64,000 bases of DNA from an uncultured Collinsella sp. (GCA_959019945.1 CAUEQD010000010.1:1-64000), one strand, 5' to 3'; counted from the first letter of the stretch, positions 48,265 to 57,888 are shown. Numbers and translations are program-made. The notes: generated by a model from the letters alone, not told the origin.

Positions 48265-49398
48265 ATGTACATTTCCACACATCAGGCTCTACTCGACTTT
48301 TGTCAGCGCGCCCGTGAGTTTGACGCGATTGCCGTCGATACCGAGTTTTTGCGCGAGCGCACGTTCCATCCGCGCCTGTGCTTGGTTCAAATTGCCACCC
48401 CTGCCGAGAGCGTCGCGGTCGACCCTCTGGTAATCGACGACCTATCGCCGCTGGCCGAGCTTATGGCCGACGAGAGCGTGACTAAGGTCTTCCACGCCTG
48501 CTCGCAGGATATGGAGGTCATGCTCCATACCGTGGGCGTACTGCCGCGACCGATTTTCGATACGCAGGTCGCCGCCGCCTTTTTGGGCGAGCGCCAGCAG
48601 ATTTCCTACGGCGCGCTCGTGCAGACGTTTTGCGGCGTCTCATTGCCCAAGACCGAGTCGCTGACCGATTGGTCGCGCCGCCCGCTGACCGATAAGCAGA
48701 TCGAGTACGCGATCGATGACGTCAAGTACCTGATCGTTGCCTATACCGAGATGATGAGTCGCCTGCGCGAGCTGGGCCGGGTGGACTGGGTGCTCGACGA
48801 GTTGCGTTCGCTGGCCGACGAGTCGCACTATCGCGCCGATCGTCACGAGGCATTCCGCAAGGTCAAGCGCATCAACTCCTGCAGCCGCCATCAGCTGGGC
48901 ATTGCGCGCGAGCTTGCCGCTTGGCGCGAGGACCGCGCCGAGCGCCGCAACATCCCGCGCAAGTGGGTCATGTCCGACGATACGCTGCTGGCCCTGGTTA
49001 AACGTAATCCCGTTCGTGTTGAGGAGTTCCGCAGCATTCGCGGTACCGACCAGCTGGGGGAGCGCGACGTGGACGGCGCGCTCATGGCCATTAAGCGCGG
49101 TGCGAGCTGCCCGCACGATCGCCTGCCGCTCATGGTGCGCGGACACCGTCAGATCTCGCCGGAGCTGGAGAGCGTGACGGACCTGATGTATGCGCTCATT
49201 CGCCTGGTTGCCGAGCGCTCGGGCGTGGCAACCTCAGTCATCGCCTCGCGCGATGATCTGGCTGACTACATTGAGCATCCCGAGCAGAGCCCCCTGCGCG
49301 AAGGCTGGCGCTTTGAGCTTGTGGGTTCGCGCCTGGACGATCTGCTCTCCGGCAATATGGGGCTGACGGTGAAGGACGGAAAAATCGAATTGCTGTAA
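48265..49398 (+). CDS. rnd: Ribonuclease D
   Basis: 377 residues. DEDD exonuclease motifs: AIAVDTEFLRERTF, VFHACSQDMEVML and EYAIDDVKYL (with a Tyr of the DEDDy type). HRDC domains follow: LGIARELAAWREDRAERRNIPRKWVMSDDTLLAL is one. RNase D trims 3' ends of tRNA and other stable RNA. The ATG at 48265 starts the conserved part; the upstream ATG at 48229 lacks a ribosome site. A TATAGT box lies at 48197-48202. Confidence 0.9.
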   Translation: MYISTHQALLDFCQRAREFDAIAVDTEFLRERTFHPRLCLVQIATPAESVAVDPLVIDDLSPLAELMADESVTKVFHACSQDMEVMLHTVGVLPRPIFDTQVAAAFLGERQQISYGALVQTFCGVSLPKTESLTDWSRRPLTDKQIEYAIDDVKYLIVAYTEMMSRLRELGRVDWVLDELRSLADESHYRADRHEAFRKVKRINSCSRHQLGIARELAAWREDRAERRNIPRKWVMSDDTLLALVKRNPVRVEEFRSIRGTDQLGERDVDGALMAIKRGASCPHDRLPLMVRGHRQISPELESVTDLMYALIRLVAERSGVATSVIASRDDLADYIEHPEQSPLREGWRFELVGSRLDDLLSGNMGLTVKDGKIELL

Positions 49399-49462
49399 GG
49401 AAGCCTAGCCGTTTGAGTGGGTAAAATGCCTCCAACGTGTAACTCGATTCGGAGGAATTCGC

Positions 49463-50167
49463 ATGCCTTATTACTATGGATACGGCTTTGGCATCGACCC
49501 GCTGTACCTGCTGGTTGTTCTTGTCTGTACGGTGCTTGGTCTTGCCGCGCAGAGCTATATCAACTCGACGTACAAGACGTGGTCCAAGGTACGCTCGGAC
49601 GGCGACACGGGCGCTGCGGTTGCTCGCCGCATGCTCGACGCCAACGGTTGCAACGCCGTGGGTATCAAGGGCGTTGCCGGCGAGCTCACCGACCATTACA
49701 ACCCGCAGGACAACAACCTGTATCTGTCGGACGCCAACCGCTCGGGCGGCTCGGTGGCAAGCGTTGCCGTCGCCTGCCACGAGGCGGGCCATGCCGCCCA
49801 GCGCCAAAGCGGCTATGCCATGATGAAGGTGCGCAGCGCCCTCGTGCCGGTTGTCAACTTTACCCAGAACACCTGGACGATCGTGCTGCTTATGGGCCTG
49901 TTCATGAACATCGCGGGACTCACGACCCTCGCGCTGATCTTCTTTTCGTTTAGCGTGCTGTTCCAGCTGGTTACGCTGCCGGTCGAGATCGATGCCAGCC
50001 GCCGCGCCGTGGCGTATATCGAGCAGTCGGGTATGAGCTCCAAGCAGGTCAACGGTGCCAAGAAGGTACTGACGGCAGCTGCGCTCACCTACGTGGCGGC
50101 GGCGCTCACCTCGATTATTCAGCTGCTCTACCTTATGGCTCGTTACAACAGAAACTCCAACCGATAA
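49463..50167 (+). CDS. Zinc metallopeptidase, YugP/DUF2268-like membrane type (Zn_peptidase_2)
   Basis: 234 residues. MPYYYGYGFGIDPLYLLVV is the typical Tyr-rich start with a first membrane segment; the zinc motif is AVACHEAGHAAQRQ, with flanking DHYNPQDNNLYLSD. Further membrane segments (TWTIVLLMGLFMNIAG, LALIFFSFSVLFQLVTL and one near the C-terminus) follow. The protein is membrane-bound with its active site probably at the cytosolic face. Substrate unknown. GGAGGAATTC precedes ATG 49463. Confidence 0.9.
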   Translation: MPYYYGYGFGIDPLYLLVVLVCTVLGLAAQSYINSTYKTWSKVRSDGDTGAAVARRMLDANGCNAVGIKGVAGELTDHYNPQDNNLYLSDANRSGGSVASVAVACHEAGHAAQRQSGYAMMKVRSALVPVVNFTQNTWTIVLLMGLFMNIAGLTTLALIFFSFSVLFQLVTLPVEIDASRRAVAYIEQSGMSSKQVNGAKKVLTAAALTYVAAALTSIIQLLYLMARYNRNSNR

Positions 50168-50183
50168 GAGCTTAGACTGACAG

Positions 50184-50213
50184 GCGCCGCGGGGATTTGT
50201 GTCCCCGCGGCGC
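50184..50213. terminator. Hairpin between the metallopeptidase and xseA
   Basis: A perfect 12-bp stem GCGCCGCGGGGA/TCCCCGCGGCGC (50184-50195 with 50202-50213). It lacks a T run but is stable enough to end transcription. Confidence 0.65.
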
Positions 50214-50282
50214 TGTACTATGTGTGGGACTTGAATTTGCACAGGGCTGGAGCCCGTGTGCACGATGACGAAAGGAGGCTGC

Positions 50283-51734
50283 GTGGCAGGCTGGAATCTA
50301 ACCGGCAACAGCGTTTCCGCCGAGTTTGACGGCTCGGACGAGCAGGAGCGCAAGGAGCTCAGCGTGAGCCAGGCGGTGGAGATCGCCGCTGGCGCGCTCG
50401 ATGCCATTCCGCAGCTGAGCGTCCTGGGCGAGGTCACGGGCTTTCGTGGCCCCAATGCCCGAAGCGGCCACTGCTACTTCCAGATCAAGGACGACTCGGC
50501 TGCCGTCGATTGCATCATCTGGAAGGGTGCCTATCTTAAGCGCACCTTCGACTTGCGCGACGGTATGCAGGTGAGCTTTAAGGGCAGCTTCAATCTCTAT
50601 AAGCCCACGGGCCGTATGAGCTTTGTCGCCCGTTCGTTCTCGCTGGCGGGGGAGGGCCTGCTGCGTCAGCAGGTGGCACAACTGGCCGAAAAGCTGCGTC
50701 GCGAGGGCCTGATGGACGAGGCGCGCAAACGTCGCATTCCGGTGTTTTGCTCACGCGTGGCGGTCGTCACCTCGCTTTCGGGCGCCGTGATCGACGACGT
50801 CAAGCGTACGCTGCGCCGTCGCAACCCACTTGTCGAGCTCGTTTGCGTGGGTGCCAAGGTCCAAGGCGAGGGCGCGCCGGCGGAGCTTATTGAGGGTCTG
50901 CGCCGCGCCGCTGCCATCACGCCCGCGCTCGATTGCATTTTGCTCGTGCGCGGCGGCGGTTCCTTCGAGGACCTCATGACCTTCAACGACGAGGACCTTG
51001 CCCGTGCGGTAGCGGCTTGCCCCGTGCCTGTGGTGACGGGCATTGGCCATGAGCCCGATACCTCGATCTGCGACATGGTGAGCGACCGTCGCGCTTCCAC
51101 GCCCACGGCGGCGGCAGAATCCGTGGCACCGGCTATGACAGAGCTGGCGGATGTGCTCGAGACGCGCCGTCAGCGCCTAGGTGCTGCGATGGCTTCGATG
51201 ATCGGGTCGGATCAGGTCGATCTGGAGATGCTCGATCAGCGTGGTCGGCGTGCCTGGGATACCTATACGGCGCGCTTGGGCGATGCGCTCGATGCGGCCG
51301 CGTGCCGCCCGTGCCTGAACGATCCAACGTTTATGGTCGAGCGTCGTGAGTCGGAGCTTGCCCTGACCGCTGACCGCCTGTCGGGCGCCATTGCGCGCTC
51401 GGTCGGGGTGTTCCGTTCGAACTATGAGCGCCTGCCCGAGCGCTTGGTCGCAAGCACCTCGGGGCTCGATGGCAAGCGCCATGCGCTCACGCTCGCGAGT
51501 TCCCGTCTGGAGCAACAGGGACGCACGATGTTGAGCAAACCCGCGTCCGACTTGGGTCGCGCAGCGGCCTCGCTCGATGCCCTGTCACCGCTCAAAGTGC
51601 TTGCCCGCGGCTACTCCATCGCATACAGCGATGGCGGCGTGGCTACGAGCGCTAAGACTTTTAAGCCCGGTGACGCCATCCGCGTGCGTATGGCGGATGG
51701 TAACGTGGCAGCAACCGTCGATACGGTTGAGTAG
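50283..51734 (+). CDS. xseA: Exodeoxyribonuclease VII large subunit
   Basis: 483 residues. N-terminal OB fold (SVLGEVTGFRGPNARSGHCY, FQIKDDSAAVDCIIWKG) followed by the catalytic core with VAVVTSLSGAVIDDV, the LLVRGGGSFEDLMTFNDEDLA block and TGIGHEPDTSICDMVSD, then the coiled-coil C-terminus that holds XseB. Exo VII degrades single-stranded DNA from both ends. GTG 50283 has AAAGGAGG five bases upstream; GTG 50256 is upstream of that ribosome site. Confidence 0.93.
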   Translation: MAGWNLTGNSVSAEFDGSDEQERKELSVSQAVEIAAGALDAIPQLSVLGEVTGFRGPNARSGHCYFQIKDDSAAVDCIIWKGAYLKRTFDLRDGMQVSFKGSFNLYKPTGRMSFVARSFSLAGEGLLRQQVAQLAEKLRREGLMDEARKRRIPVFCSRVAVVTSLSGAVIDDVKRTLRRRNPLVELVCVGAKVQGEGAPAELIEGLRRAAAITPALDCILLVRGGGSFEDLMTFNDEDLARAVAACPVPVVTGIGHEPDTSICDMVSDRRASTPTAAAESVAPAMTELADVLETRRQRLGAAMASMIGSDQVDLEMLDQRGRRAWDTYTARLGDALDAAACRPCLNDPTFMVERRESELALTADRLSGAIARSVGVFRSNYERLPERLVASTSGLDGKRHALTLASSRLEQQGRTMLSKPASDLGRAAASLDALSPLKVLARGYSIAYSDGGVATSAKTFKPGDAIRVRMADGNVAATVDTVE

Positions 51735-51776
51735 ACCGCGTTTCATTGTGATAGACCTTTAGGAAAGGAAACAGAT

Positions 51777-52043
51777 ATGGCAGAGAAGACCCCGGTCGAG
51801 CAGCTTACGTACAAGCAGGCCTCGCAGGAGCTGGAGCTCATTATCCGCAGCCTGGAGTCGGGCGACATGGAGCTCGAGGAATCGCTCGAGAGCTACACCC
51901 GCGGCGTCGAGCTTCTTAAGAGCCTGCGTACCCGCCTGACTGATGCCGAGCAGAAGGTCTCGGTGCTCCTTAAGGACGTCGACGGCAACGACGTGCTCGC
52001 CGACGGCGAAGCCGCCAACACCGACGACAACCTCTCGTTCTAG
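51777..52043 (+). CDS. xseB: Exodeoxyribonuclease VII small subunit
   Basis: 88 residues: EQLTYKQASQELELIIRSLE, SGDMELEESLESYTRGVELL and KSLRTRLTDAEQKV are the two XseB helices, followed by a short acidic end. Several copies bind the C-terminal helix of XseA. Located 42 bases after xseA with AGGAAAGGAA as ribosome site. Confidence 0.93.
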   Translation: MAEKTPVEQLTYKQASQELELIIRSLESGDMELEESLESYTRGVELLKSLRTRLTDAEQKVSVLLKDVDGNDVLADGEAANTDDNLSF

Positions 52044-52072
52044 CCATCCCGCAACCCACTTTGGGGTAGTCT

Positions 52073-52166
52073 TTTTGGGACGGGGCTTTTTTGACTACCT
52101 CTTGTCGGCCGCCTCGCCGAGCGTCAGGCTCTGGCGAAAAGTAGTCAAAAAAGCCCCGTCCCAAAA
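52073..52166. repeat. Very long perfect palindrome after xseB
   Basis: Arms 52073-52098 and 52141-52166 are perfect 26-bp complements (TTTTGGGACGGGGC at the outer end), and seven more pairs (GGGTAGT with ACTACCC) extend it outward after a small bulge. The 42-base interior has its own weak stem. It may end xseAB transcription in plus and the MerR transcript in minus direction. Confidence 0.9.
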
Positions 52167-52239
52167 TGAACTACCCTGGTGGCTTGGCCATTGGAGGTGA
52201 ATGTTGCTTGCCTTTTGGCGTGTTAGGTGAGTTGAGGCG

Positions 52240-53070
52240 CTATCGCTGGTCGATTTCACCGGGTTCAACCATTATTTCTAGCGTGTGTAAATATTCATCT
52301 TGATTGTCAGATATGTATTCGCTTACATACCAGAATTCTAGAAGAGGCCCTGCGGCAATGAGATGATTCTGGTCCATGAATTCATTCATTTCCCTCCATA
52401 TTGTCGGCGTTATTTCTGCAGGTCCGGTGGTTGTCCTGCAAAGATAGTCGCCTTCTGGGAAAATCTCGCACCCTTTATCGTCGATTGATCCGAGTGAAAG
52501 CAGCGTCTTCTCTGCTACCAGGCAACCGTCGGCGCTTCTGCGCGATGGGTCAAGGATGAAGCATGGAACCGTGTGTATCGAATCGATTTCCATCCCGAGT
52601 TCTTTCATGCGCTTAATGGTGGCGTAGGGAATTATGTCGCCGCTTAGCTCATCCTCGCTTACGATGACATATCCTCGGGGTCCCTTATGAACCACCCTCG
52701 ACTGTTTTTCCTCGCGTGCTCTTAACGACATGGATATGTTCTGCATGCAATGCTCGATCTTTCGGCGCCGTTGCGATAGTTTTGCTATGGCTGCGTCGAT
52801 GCTATCAAGTTCGTTGCTGAACAGTTCAAAGCTCGTTTCGAGTGAATGGCTATCTAGGAAAGATCTGATTTCGCTAAGCGTGTAGTTCATATTGAGCATT
52901 GACATGATGATGTTGAGTCTGCCGAAATCGTCCTTCCTGTATTCACGGTAGGCATTCGCCCCGCGCTTTGGGGCAACTAAACCAATTGCCTCGTAATAGC
53001 GAAGAGTGTCTGCGCTTACGCCGTAGAGGCCGGCCGTCTGCTTGATATTAAGGGAAAACTCGCGTTCCAT
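52240..53070 (-). CDS. MerR-family regulator with GyrI-like effector domain
   Basis: 276 residues. The winged helix (IKQTAGLYGVSADTLRYYEA, IGLVAPKRGANAYREYRKDD) and dimer coiled coil (about 75-125) are standard MerR. The C-terminal half (GYVIVSEDELSGDIIPYATI, HTVPCFILDPSRRSADGCLV, FPEGDYLCRTTTGPAEI) resembles the multidrug-binding GyrI-like domain of BmrR. It is divergent from an esterase and two MFS carriers, which it may control. ATG 53070. Confidence 0.88.
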   Translation of the reverse strand: MEREFSLNIKQTAGLYGVSADTLRYYEAIGLVAPKRGANAYREYRKDDFGRLNIIMSMLNMNYTLSEIRSFLDSHSLETSFELFSNELDSIDAAIAKLSQRRRKIEHCMQNISMSLRAREEKQSRVVHKGPRGYVIVSEDELSGDIIPYATIKRMKELGMEIDSIHTVPCFILDPSRRSADGCLVAEKTLLSLGSIDDKGCEIFPEGDYLCRTTTGPAEITPTIWREMNEFMDQNHLIAAGPLLEFWYVSEYISDNQDEYLHTLEIMVEPGEIDQR

Positions 53071-53315
53071 GTCACACCTTCCGACTGCCCTAGGGCCACT
53101 CAAAACCTTGGAGCTATTCTAATGTTTGTTACTCCGTCATTGTCGGGCAAGCGGTCGTTTTGACGAGGTGAACGGTCTTAAGCGCTTGGTATCCAGCTGG
53201 TATTCCATCGAAACACGTCGTTGACCTTTGACTTTCTCCAAATTCTAAGATGGTTTCAAGCCAGCTAGCTTAAATCATATCGATCTAGCATCTTAATTGT
53301 GAGGAAGGACAAGCA
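53071..53315. other. Divergent intergenic region between MerR and esterase genes
   Basis: No gene. A TTGACC (53219 region) with TCTAAG about 17-19 bases on could be a MerR-type promoter toward the esterase. CTTGGAG (53106 region) and CTCCAA (53236 region) might be half-sites, but the pattern is not strong. Confidence 0.35.
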
Positions 53316-54806
53316 ATGAAGGTCAAGACTAGGACGGGTATAGTTTCGGGCAAGACGCTCGAAAACGGGGTTGAAGCTTTTTTGGGCATTCCCTATGCAA
53401 AGCAGCCGGTAGGTGATCTTCGTTGGCGTGCCCCTGAGCGCCTTGATGATTCCGATGAGGAAATTGAATGCGTGGAATTCGGGCATTCTGCCAGGCAATT
53501 TATCGATGAAGTTGAACTCGCTTCGCTTCATGAGCAAGGGGAGGATTGCCTGAGCCTTAACGTGTGGGTCAGGGGACACGCACGCAAGAACCTTCCTGTC
53601 ATGGTATATATCCATGGTGGTGCCTACTTCTCAGGTGGATCTGCCGACCCGCTATATAACGGCTCCAATTTTGCGGCAGCGAAGGATGTCGTTATTGTTT
53701 CGATTAACTACCGTCTGAACTTGTTTGGGTCGCTGCTGCTCGATTGCCTGCCGGGCGGAGAGGACTACAAAGACGCCGGCTATCTTGCCATTCTTGATCA
53801 AATCCGTGCGCTCGAGTGGGTGCATGAGAATATTTCGGCCTTCGGCGGTGACCCCAATTGTGTCACGCTTTTCGGTGAGTCGGCAGGCTCTTCCAGCCAG
53901 GCTCTTCTTTCCATATTGCCAGAGGCAAATAAGTATTTCCAACGTGCGATTTTGGAGTCCGGCCCTATCCAGCTTTATAAGACCCGCGAGCGCGGCGAGT
54001 ACTTTGCTCGGGAGTTCGCCGAAATCATGGGATGCAAAACCGCCCAAGAGCTCTTAGCGAAGTCGGCAGACGAGCTCATTGAGGGCATGCAGGTGTGGTG
54101 CGATCGTCATACCTACGAAGTGTCGCTAATTTTCTCGCCGGTTTGCGACGGGTCTTTTCTTCCCAAGAAGCCGATGAAGGCCTGGGCGGAGGGCGCAGCC
54201 AAGGATATCGATATCATGATTGGATGTACCGAGGACGAGTTTACTTATTTCCATTTCTATTTCGATGACCTTCCCGGATTCTGGCACGGCCAATTCCCGA
54301 TTCATTTTGATGATCAGATTGATATCGATTACTGGGAGCAAGCATATCGAAAGGCATGGCCTGAGCGCGATTTTGCCGAGAATTACACCAATTTTATGAA
54401 CTCAACCGGTTTCTTTGTCGGCACCGACCTTATGGCTGAAGAGCAGTCGGCGTTTAAGCCCGTGTACAACTATTTGTTCCGTTATAAATCTCGTGTCGAG
54501 GGAATGGGTTCTTGCCACGCAATCGAGGTGCCGTTCGTTTTCAAGAATCTTGATACCGCGAGTGGTCTGATGTTTACGGGTGACAATCCTCCAGCGCATC
54601 TCGCGGATGAAATGAACGATGCGTGGTTCAGCTTTGCGAAGACGGGCAAACCGTTTGTTGAGGGCAAGGCACCATGGGACCCCTATACCGCTGAGAACCA
54701 CATTCATATGGTAATTGACGAAAACGAGTGGAAGCCGGTGCATTCGCTGCATGCCAAAGAAGATTCGGTGTTCCGTCCTATGTACGAGGTGCTACTCAAC
54801 GATTAG
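53316..54806 (+). CDS. Type-B carboxylesterase (para-nitrobenzyl esterase family)
   Basis: 496 residues. FLGIPYAKQPVGDLRWRAPE, EDCLSLNVWV, VMVYIHGGAYFSGGSADP (oxyanion hole) and the nucleophile elbow TLFGESAGSSSQALLS are the family marks; the acid is probably in MIGCTEDEFTYF and the His in GSCHAIEVPFVF. No signal peptide, so it is cytoplasmic. It hydrolyses carboxylic esters. Two MFS carriers follow, so it may act on an imported ester; MerR is divergent. Visibly lower GC than the neighbouring housekeeping genes. Confidence 0.9.
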   Translation: MKVKTRTGIVSGKTLENGVEAFLGIPYAKQPVGDLRWRAPERLDDSDEEIECVEFGHSARQFIDEVELASLHEQGEDCLSLNVWVRGHARKNLPVMVYIHGGAYFSGGSADPLYNGSNFAAAKDVVIVSINYRLNLFGSLLLDCLPGGEDYKDAGYLAILDQIRALEWVHENISAFGGDPNCVTLFGESAGSSSQALLSILPEANKYFQRAILESGPIQLYKTRERGEYFAREFAEIMGCKTAQELLAKSADELIEGMQVWCDRHTYEVSLIFSPVCDGSFLPKKPMKAWAEGAAKDIDIMIGCTEDEFTYFHFYFDDLPGFWHGQFPIHFDDQIDIDYWEQAYRKAWPERDFAENYTNFMNSTGFFVGTDLMAEEQSAFKPVYNYLFRYKSRVEGMGSCHAIEVPFVFKNLDTASGLMFTGDNPPAHLADEMNDAWFSFAKTGKPFVEGKAPWDPYTAENHIHMVIDENEWKPVHSLHAKEDSVFRPMYEVLLND

Positions 54807-54883
54807 TGAAAGAAGCCGCAATGGAGTGGGCTAATTAGCCCCATTGAATTCAGCTTGAACTATCCCTGCGTAAGGAGAAAGAA

Positions 54884-56101
54884 ATGGCTCAAGAAGAAAA
54901 GCTATCGGGTTATCGGTGGATGATCTTATTCGTAGTTTGCCTCATTTGCTTCATGGCAAACTTCATGCAATATCAGGTTTCAGCATGGGGTGTCGTCGTG
55001 ATGACGACTCTCGGCATCGATGCCGGTGGGCTTACCAATCTCATGTTGATGCCGATGCTCACCGCTGTGTTTTTGTCGATTCCTGCAGGATCTCTTGCTG
55101 ATCGCTACGGCGTTAAGCTTGTCGTGTCAATTGGCATGGTGCTTTCTGCTGTAGGCGGCTTTCTGCGTTATTTCATGATTAATGACTTTACCGTGCAGAT
55201 CGTTTCGATGTTTATGATCGGCTTTGGCATTGCGGCGCTCAATGCCAATCTGGCAAAGGTGCTGGGTTCCTGGTTTAAACAGCAGACCTCCCTTGCCGTG
55301 GGAGTTTTCTATGCTGCTTCATGTGTGTCCATCGTGATAGCCCAGGCATTCAGCACTTATTTTCCTACGCTTGACGTGTCTTATCTGGTCGCTGCTATTG
55401 CCGAAGCTGTAACTGCTGCGCTGTGGATCTTCTTTATGAGGAACGTCCCGGAGGGCGAGCCCATGCCCGAGCCCGAGCCGGTTATGAAGTACATTAAGAT
55501 TGCCGCTAAGTCGCGCGGCGTTTGGTGCATTGCCTTGGCTTATGGTCTTACCCTCGCTTCAACCACGGCATATTGCGCAATTCTGCCGTCTGCGCTTGAG
55601 CTCGTTCGCGGCGTTGATACTGCCACCGCTGGATCTATGGCAGCAATTATTACAGTTGGTAGCTTCTTTGCTTGTTTTGCGGGACCGGCTGCCGTCCTCA
55701 AGCTCGGTAAGAATAAACCGTTTCTCATTGTAACCACGGTGATTGCCGCCGTTGTAATGGTTGCAAACTGGTTTTTGCCGCTTGGCACTGTCATGTGGGT
55801 TGCTCTCGTCCTCAATGGTTTTATGACCGCTCTTTCTGGCCCCATTATTCAGGCAATGACTCCTGATCTTCCTGAGATTGGCGCGAAATATGCCGGTAGC
55901 GCTGGTGGAATAATCGGTACTGTCGGCCTTCTCTGCTCCTATTTTGTTCCCGTTATTGTTTCGTCTATTTCTGGTGACAATTGGACGTTGAACTTTACGA
56001 TCGAATCGATTCTTTTCCTTGCGAGCGTTTTGCCTATTGCGATGTTGCCCGAGACTGGTGCGGCGGCAAAAGCCGAGATGCCTGAGACTTCTGAATTATA
56101 A
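54884..56101 (+). CDS. MFS transporter, first of a tandem pair
   Basis: 405 residues, about 12 membrane segments. The start YRWMILFVVCLICFMANFMQ and the loop between segments 2 and 3 (GSLADRYGVKLVVSIGMVLS) are standard MFS; the paralogue at 56178 has the same NFMQYQV motif. The substrate is unknown; position after the carboxylesterase suggests an ester or its product. AAGGAGAAAG precedes the ATG. Confidence 0.88.
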   Translation: MAQEEKLSGYRWMILFVVCLICFMANFMQYQVSAWGVVVMTTLGIDAGGLTNLMLMPMLTAVFLSIPAGSLADRYGVKLVVSIGMVLSAVGGFLRYFMINDFTVQIVSMFMIGFGIAALNANLAKVLGSWFKQQTSLAVGVFYAASCVSIVIAQAFSTYFPTLDVSYLVAAIAEAVTAALWIFFMRNVPEGEPMPEPEPVMKYIKIAAKSRGVWCIALAYGLTLASTTAYCAILPSALELVRGVDTATAGSMAAIITVGSFFACFAGPAAVLKLGKNKPFLIVTTVIAAVVMVANWFLPLGTVMWVALVLNGFMTALSGPIIQAMTPDLPEIGAKYAGSAGGIIGTVGLLCSYFVPVIVSSISGDNWTLNFTIESILFLASVLPIAMLPETGAAAKAEMPETSEL

Positions 56102-56118
56102 TTAATCGGTGTTTTGCC

Positions 56119-56160
56119 TGGTCGCGACCTCCAGTTGAAATGGGGGTCGCGACCATTTTT
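56119..56160 (+). terminator. Terminator between the two MFS genes
   Basis: TGGTCGCGACC (56119-56129) pairs with GGTCGCGACCA (56145-56155), followed by TTTTT. Confidence 0.88.
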
Positions 56161-56177
56161 AATGTGAGGTTGGTGCA

Positions 56178-57398
56178 ATGGATGGTGAAGCGTGCGAAGT
56201 TGCGCACAAAGTTGAGCAAAGGCGGGCTTCGAGTGGTTACCGCTGGTTAATATTGCTGTTGACGTGTGGTCTCTGTTTTTTGGGCAACTTCATGCAGTAT
56301 CAGGTCGCTGCCTATGCTACGGTCATCATGCCTCAGATGAATATCGACCCTGTCGGATTCTCATCTCTCTTTCTGGCGCCAATGCTTGCGGCGGTTTTCT
56401 TTAGTCTCCCGTTCGGATCACTTGGAGATAGGCTTGGGCCCAAAGTAGTGATACTTGGCGGGTTCTGTGTTTCTTTAGTCGGCGGCGCTATCAGAATTTT
56501 CACCCTATCGAACTATCCTGCTCAACTTGTCTCGATGTTTTGCATCGGCGTGGGGATGGCGGCATTGACTGCCGATAATGCAAAGACGCTTGGACTTTGG
56601 TTTGCAGATAAGACGGATGTTGCGATGGGCATTTACTATGCGGCGACTTGCTTTGGCATTGCGGCGGCGCAAGCGTCATCGGCGTTTATGTCTTCCGTGC
56701 TAATGGGCTATACAGTTGCAGAAGCGTTGTTGGTCGTTCTGACTATCTTCTGGGGTTTATTTGGTAAGAACGCACAGCATGACTCACTTATTCCTGATGG
56801 CGTTGAGCACGACCAAGCCCTTCTGACTGCTTTTCGTTCGCGTAACGTTTGGCTTTGCGCGATTTGCGCCGCTTTCTCACTTGCCGCCACGACCGCCTTT
56901 TCCGGTGTGCTACCTCAGGCTCTTGAGCTTGTGCGAGGCACCGATGCTTCGACGGCCGGCGAAATGGCGGCGCTGACAACCGCTGCTGGGATTATCGGCT
57001 GCTTGATTGCTCCGATGCTTTACGGTAAATGCCGCCTTGCGCGACCGTATCTTGTGATTGTCGGGCTTCTTGGCTCTATTTCAATTGCAGTTGCGTGGTT
57101 TGCCTCGGGCTTGAAGTCCATGGGGGTATTGCTTGCAGTGTGCGGCATCGTTACGAGCATGATGGGTCCAGTTGTTCAAGCTCTGCCAGTTTCATTTGTT
57201 GAAATCGGCACTCGTTATGCTGGCAGCGCTGGCGGCATTATGGCCGAAGTTAGCCTTTTGGGCTCTTATATGCTTCCTATTGGGATTGCGGCTATTTCCG
57301 GTTCAGATTACGACAAACAAATGATGCTTATTACTCTGCTTTACGGTCTATCCGTCCTTCCGGTGTTGATCGTTCCCGAGGTCAAACACTTTAAATAG
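56178..57398 (+). CDS. MFS transporter, second of a tandem pair
   Basis: 406 residues, 12 segments. It shares with the upstream protein SGYRW at the N-terminus, FMQYQV, AVFFSLPFGSLGDRLGPKVV and PVVQALPVSFVEIGTRYAGSAGGIM (in the other: PIIQAMTPDLPEIGAKYAGSAGGII), so the two arose by duplication. A terminator separates them, so they may be expressed differently. Start ATG 56178. Confidence 0.88.
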   Translation: MDGEACEVAHKVEQRRASSGYRWLILLLTCGLCFLGNFMQYQVAAYATVIMPQMNIDPVGFSSLFLAPMLAAVFFSLPFGSLGDRLGPKVVILGGFCVSLVGGAIRIFTLSNYPAQLVSMFCIGVGMAALTADNAKTLGLWFADKTDVAMGIYYAATCFGIAAAQASSAFMSSVLMGYTVAEALLVVLTIFWGLFGKNAQHDSLIPDGVEHDQALLTAFRSRNVWLCAICAAFSLAATTAFSGVLPQALELVRGTDASTAGEMAALTTAAGIIGCLIAPMLYGKCRLARPYLVIVGLLGSISIAVAWFASGLKSMGVLLAVCGIVTSMMGPVVQALPVSFVEIGTRYAGSAGGIMAEVSLLGSYMLPIGIAAISGSDYDKQMMLITLLYGLSVLPVLIVPEVKHFK

Positions 57399-57552
57399 GC
57401 GCGAGCATATGGATGGATAAAGCCCTCTGGCCATTGCGATTGCCGAGGAATGGATTTCGCTCAATTCGGATCTTTGAAGTGGGCTAAACTGTCTTGGTGT
57501 TTCACTGAACAACGCCACCTTCTGTTGCGTTGTCGTTAGAAAGGAACCAGCC

Positions 57553-57888
57553 ATGTGTGATTGCATCTTCTGTAAAATCGCCAACCACGAGATCCCCTCG
57601 ACTGTTGTCTACGAGGACGACCAGGTCATCGCGTTCGATGACCTCAATCCCCAGGCACCGGTTCATACGCTCGTGATCCCCAAGAAGCACTACAGCGACA
57701 TCGCTGATAACGTGCCTGCCGAGACCATGGGCGCCATGGCCCATGCCATCCAGGAGGTTGCTAAGGCCAAGGGCCTGGAGGACGGTTTCCGCGTCATCTC
57801 CAACAAGGGCGTTAACGCCGGCCAGACCGTCATGCACTTCCACATGCACGTCCTCAGCGGCAAGAACTTGGGCGAGAACCTTATCTGA
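57553..57888 (+). CDS. HIT-family nucleotide-binding protein
   Basis: 111 residues with CDCIFCKIANHEIPSTVVYE, DDQVIAFDDLNPQAPVHTLV and the histidine triad MHFHMHVLSGK. HinT-type proteins hydrolyse adenosine phosphoramidates and aminoacyl-AMP. Small housekeeping gene; GAAAGGAA precedes the ATG. Confidence 0.92.
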   Translation: MCDCIFCKIANHEIPSTVVYEDDQVIAFDDLNPQAPVHTLVIPKKHYSDIADNVPAETMGAMAHAIQEVAKAKGLEDGFRVISNKGVNAGQTVMHFHMHVLSGKNLGENLI

